This document shows positions 5,882 to 7,068 of a stretch of DNA of 7,068 nucleotides, in pieces. The DNA is from an uncultured Ruminococcus sp. (GTDB lineage: Bacteria > Bacillota > Clostridia > Oscillospirales > Ruminococcaceae), in contig USJI01000047.1 in the NCBI GenBank assembly GCA_900554975.1, positions 1 through 7,068 of the forward strand, given 5' to 3'. The number at the start of each line of letters is the position of its first letter. Positions within the stretch are counted from its first letter, which is position 1. The notes under the pieces are model-generated. The model saw nothing but the letters and a program-made list of their open reading frames with translations, was not told the DNA's origin and ran no database searches. The translations under genes and the position numbers were made by a program.

Positions 5882-6553
5882 TTATGCATTGTTCGCATTT
5901 AATTTTTTCAGAAAAGCTTTTGTACGTTCATTTTTCGGATTATCAATTACATCTTCGGGTTTTCCTTCCTCAATTATAACACCGCCGTCCATGAAAACAA
6001 CTCTGTCAGAAATGCTTTTCGCAAATTCAATTTCATGGGTTACAATTATCATTGTCATCTTTTCAGCGGCAAGTTCTTTGAGTACTTTTAATATTTCGGC
6101 TGTTAGTTCCGGGTCAAGTGCAGATGTAGGTTCATCGAAAAACAGCATTTTCGGATTCATAGCCAGTGCACGGGCAATTGCCACACGCTTCTGCATACCG
6201 CCGGATATTTCAGAGGGATACTTGTTCTCGGCGCCCTTGAGATTTACACGCTCGATGCAGAACATGGCACGGTCGCGCATCTCGGCACGGCTCATGTCGG
6301 TGAACATCACCAGAGGAAACATTACATTGCCGAGCACTGTCTCCGAGTCGAAAAGAGCCGACCCCTGAAAAAGCATACCGATTTCCTTACGCAGCTCCTT
6401 CACCTCCTGATGCTTCATACCCAGCAGATTGCGGCCGTCAAAGAGGATTTCGCCGCTGTCGGGAGTCAGCAGACCCACGAGTGACTTCATAAGCACGGTC
6501 TTGCCCGAACCGCTCTGACCTATAATCAGGTTGGTCTTGCCGGTATAGAACAC
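5882..6553 (-). CDS. Chimeric ABC-transporter ATPase: MlaF-type N-terminal half joined to GlnQ-type C-terminal half
   Basis: The open frame encodes 223 residues from a GTG at 6553. It has Walker A GQSGSGKT (12-19), Q-loop Q63, signature SGGMQ (117-121), Walker B MLFFDE (136-141), D-loop SALD (144-147) and switch H173, so it reads as a complete ATPase core. Its two halves differ in origin. Residues 1-122 ([34 protein letters not shown]) match what I know of Bacteroidales MlaF, the ATPase of phospholipid transport for outer-membrane asymmetry. Residues 130-223 ([52 protein letters not shown]) match polar-amino-acid ATPases such as GlnQ. Bacteroidales MlaF would have DEPNSGLDPKT and NTHDMNS there. 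Composition switches at the same place. The real MlaF start is at 6608 but lies in another frame. As written this is probably not a natural protein. Confidence 0.85.
   Translation of the reverse strand: MFYTGKTNLIIGQSGSGKTVLMKSLVGLLTPDSGEILFDGRNLLGMKHQEVKELRKEIGMLFQGSALFDSETVLGNVMFPLVMFTDMSRAEMRDRAMFCIERVNLKGAENKYPSEISGGMQKRVAIARALAMNPKMLFFDEPTSALDPELTAEILKVLKELAAEKMTMIIVTHEIEFAKSISDRVVFMDGGVIIEEGKPEDVIDNPKNERTKAFLKKLNANNA
6167..6187 (-). other. Junction tract between GlnQ-like and MlaF-like sequence
   Basis: These 21 bases encode RVAIARA (residues 123-129 of the ATPase), a stretch shared by both ABC families. To the right the protein has MlaF character (SGGMQK) in G+C-rich DNA: 36 of 60 bases G+C at 6241-6300. 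To the left it has GlnQ character (LAMNPKM, SALDPE) in A+T-richer DNA: 25 of 60 at 6061-6120 and 23 of 60 at 5941-6000. The crossover therefore lies in or beside this tract. Confidence 0.75.
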
Positions 6554-6608
6554 TGTGAAGCACAGTGCGGTCGTCGAACGACTTTGTAAGCTGTTTTACT
6601 TCAATCAT
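6554..6608 (-). pseudogene. mlaF: Displaced N-terminus of the mlaF portion (frameshifted)
   Basis: From ATG at 6608-6606 the minus strand encodes [18 protein letters not shown], the normal start of a Bacteroidales MlaF. The ATG overlaps the mlaE stop as ATGA (6608-6605), the classic arrangement of coupled mlaE-mlaF. After H18 one extra base (6554) puts the rest (VFYTGKTN...) in a different frame. Comparing spacing from VL to GK with E. coli MlaF (recalled, IFDNISLTVPRGK), about four residues are missing, so roughly 11 bases have been lost. A 7-bp inverted repeat, CACTGTG (6551-6557) and CACAGTG (6561-6567), sits at the break. This may be a real mutation or an assembly error. Confidence 0.75.
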
Positions 6609-7068
6609 TGCAGCAGGAGTTTGGTGAGAATAACGTCAAACAATAGAATGAAAATGCTGCTCGACACCACGGCGTCGGTGCTTGCCTTGCCCACCTGAAG
6701 AGCGCCGCCCTTCACATAATATCCGCAGAACGACGAAATAGAGGCTATAAGGAAAGCGAATACAAGCGACTTGATGAGCCCGTACCACACATACCACTCG
6801 TTGAACATGGTCTGTATGCCGTAGATATAGCGCGACACCGGTATCAGGTCGGTGAACACTGCCACACACCAGCCGCCGATAAAGGCCATGAACATGCACA
6901 GCACGCTCAGCACAGGCATGAACAGCACGAAACCTACGATTTTGGGGAGTGTGAGATAGTTGGCCGAGTTGACACCCATGATTTCAAGGGCGTCAATCTG
7001 CTCCGTGACGCGCATCGTGCCGATTTCCGAGGCTATATTCGAGCCGACCTTGCCGGCAAGAATCAGAC
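6605..7068 (-). CDS. mlaE: MlaE-type phospholipid transporter permease, C-terminal part (runs off right edge)
   Basis: The frame is open to the right edge. The ATG at 7015 is internal, not the start, because the 17 codons upstream (LILAGKVGSNIASEIGT) continue the family's conserved sequence. The visible 153 residues begin with the MlaE hallmark AGKVGSNIASEIGTMRVTEQ and IDALEIMGVN, followed by membrane segments around VGFVLFMPVLSVLCMFMAF, IKSLVFAFLIASISSF and the C-terminal SSIFILLFDVILTKLLLQ. MlaE is the inner-membrane permease of the Mla/MCE system, which moves phospholipids between inner and outer membranes in diderm bacteria (family knowledge). It is followed without a gap by mlaF (ATGA overlap). 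The DNA is much richer in G+C (37 of 60 bases at 6661-6720) than the genes to the left. The wording is typical of Bacteroidales, and a Firmicute host would not be expected to carry it. Confidence 0.9.
   Translation of the reverse strand, partial: LILAGKVGSNIASEIGTMRVTEQIDALEIMGVNSANYLTLPKIVGFVLFMPVLSVLCMFMAFIGGWCVAVFTDLIPVSRYIYGIQTMFNEWYVWYGLIKSLVFAFLIASISSFCGYYVKGGALQVGKASTDAVVSSSIFILLFDVILTKLLLQ

Noticed and set aside
5745..6368. 207-codon plus-strand open frame across the end of mreB and the ATPase gene
   Set aside because: It is antisense to the ABC ATPase, runs through the palindromic terminator, and its Ser-rich translation is the reverse of the conserved ATPase motifs.
1..7068. CRISPR array, tRNA/rRNA, insertion sequence, phage or defence genes
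   Set aside because: I saw no regularly spaced repeats, cloverleaf-type sequence, transposase motifs, terminal inverted repeats or recognised defence-protein domains. The nearest to a mobile signature is the composition step at 6167-6187, which has no mobile element at its edge.

Overview
The window looks like a metagenome-derived contig from a gut or rumen Firmicute, most probably Ruminococcaceae. The evidence is a secreted leucine-rich-repeat/dockerin protein, sigma-A-type promoters (TTGACA-N17-TATTAT), strong GGAGG ribosome binding sites, A+T-rich ATA/AAA/AAT-rich codons, and a recD2-comF-mreB gene order that I recall as common in Clostridia. The organism assignment is inferred from protein character and composition; no search was run. 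The last ~880 bases do not fit this host. They look like a Bacteroidales lipid-asymmetry (Mla) operon.

Layout, left to right. 1-115 (minus) is the first 38 codons of a nitroreductase-family flavoprotein. 153-182 is an intrinsic terminator. 202-1086 (minus) is a secreted LRR-dockerin protein with a textbook promoter at 1118-1146. 1226-1396 (minus) and 1513-1857 (plus) are two small unrecognised genes transcribed divergently from a shared ~115-base control region; the second starts with TTG. 1933-5848 (plus) is a tight operon: recD2 helicase (promoter 1864-1892), a comF-type phosphoribosyltransferase overlapping it by 8 bases, and an mreB-family actin 6 bases further on. A perfect 26-base palindrome (5852-5877) ends the operon and also serves the convergent gene.

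From 5882 on the minus strand comes an ABC-transporter ATPase that is a chimera. Its C-terminal half (DNA 5882 to about 6167) is a GlnQ-type polar-amino-acid ATPase in the A+T-rich style of the left part. Its N-terminal half (about 6187-6608) is a Bacteroidales-type MlaF, preceded by a partial MlaE permease (6605-7068), both in G+C-rich sequence. The switch falls in the codons for the shared residues RVAIARA, next to the ABC signature. In addition, the MlaF start at 6608 is out of frame with the rest of the ATPase because about 11 bases seem to be missing at 6554.

Functionally, the left part holds a cell-surface/cellulosome-type protein plus housekeeping genes for DNA repair, DNA uptake or processing, and cell shape. 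The right end holds an outer-membrane lipid-transport operon, which a single-membrane Firmicute has no obvious use for. The simplest reading is a false join in assembly between two gut bacteria at a short stretch shared by ABC ATPases. Genuine recombination cannot be excluded from sequence alone. I see no convincing undescribed system; the two small divergent genes and the LRR-dockerin protein are the least characterised real content.
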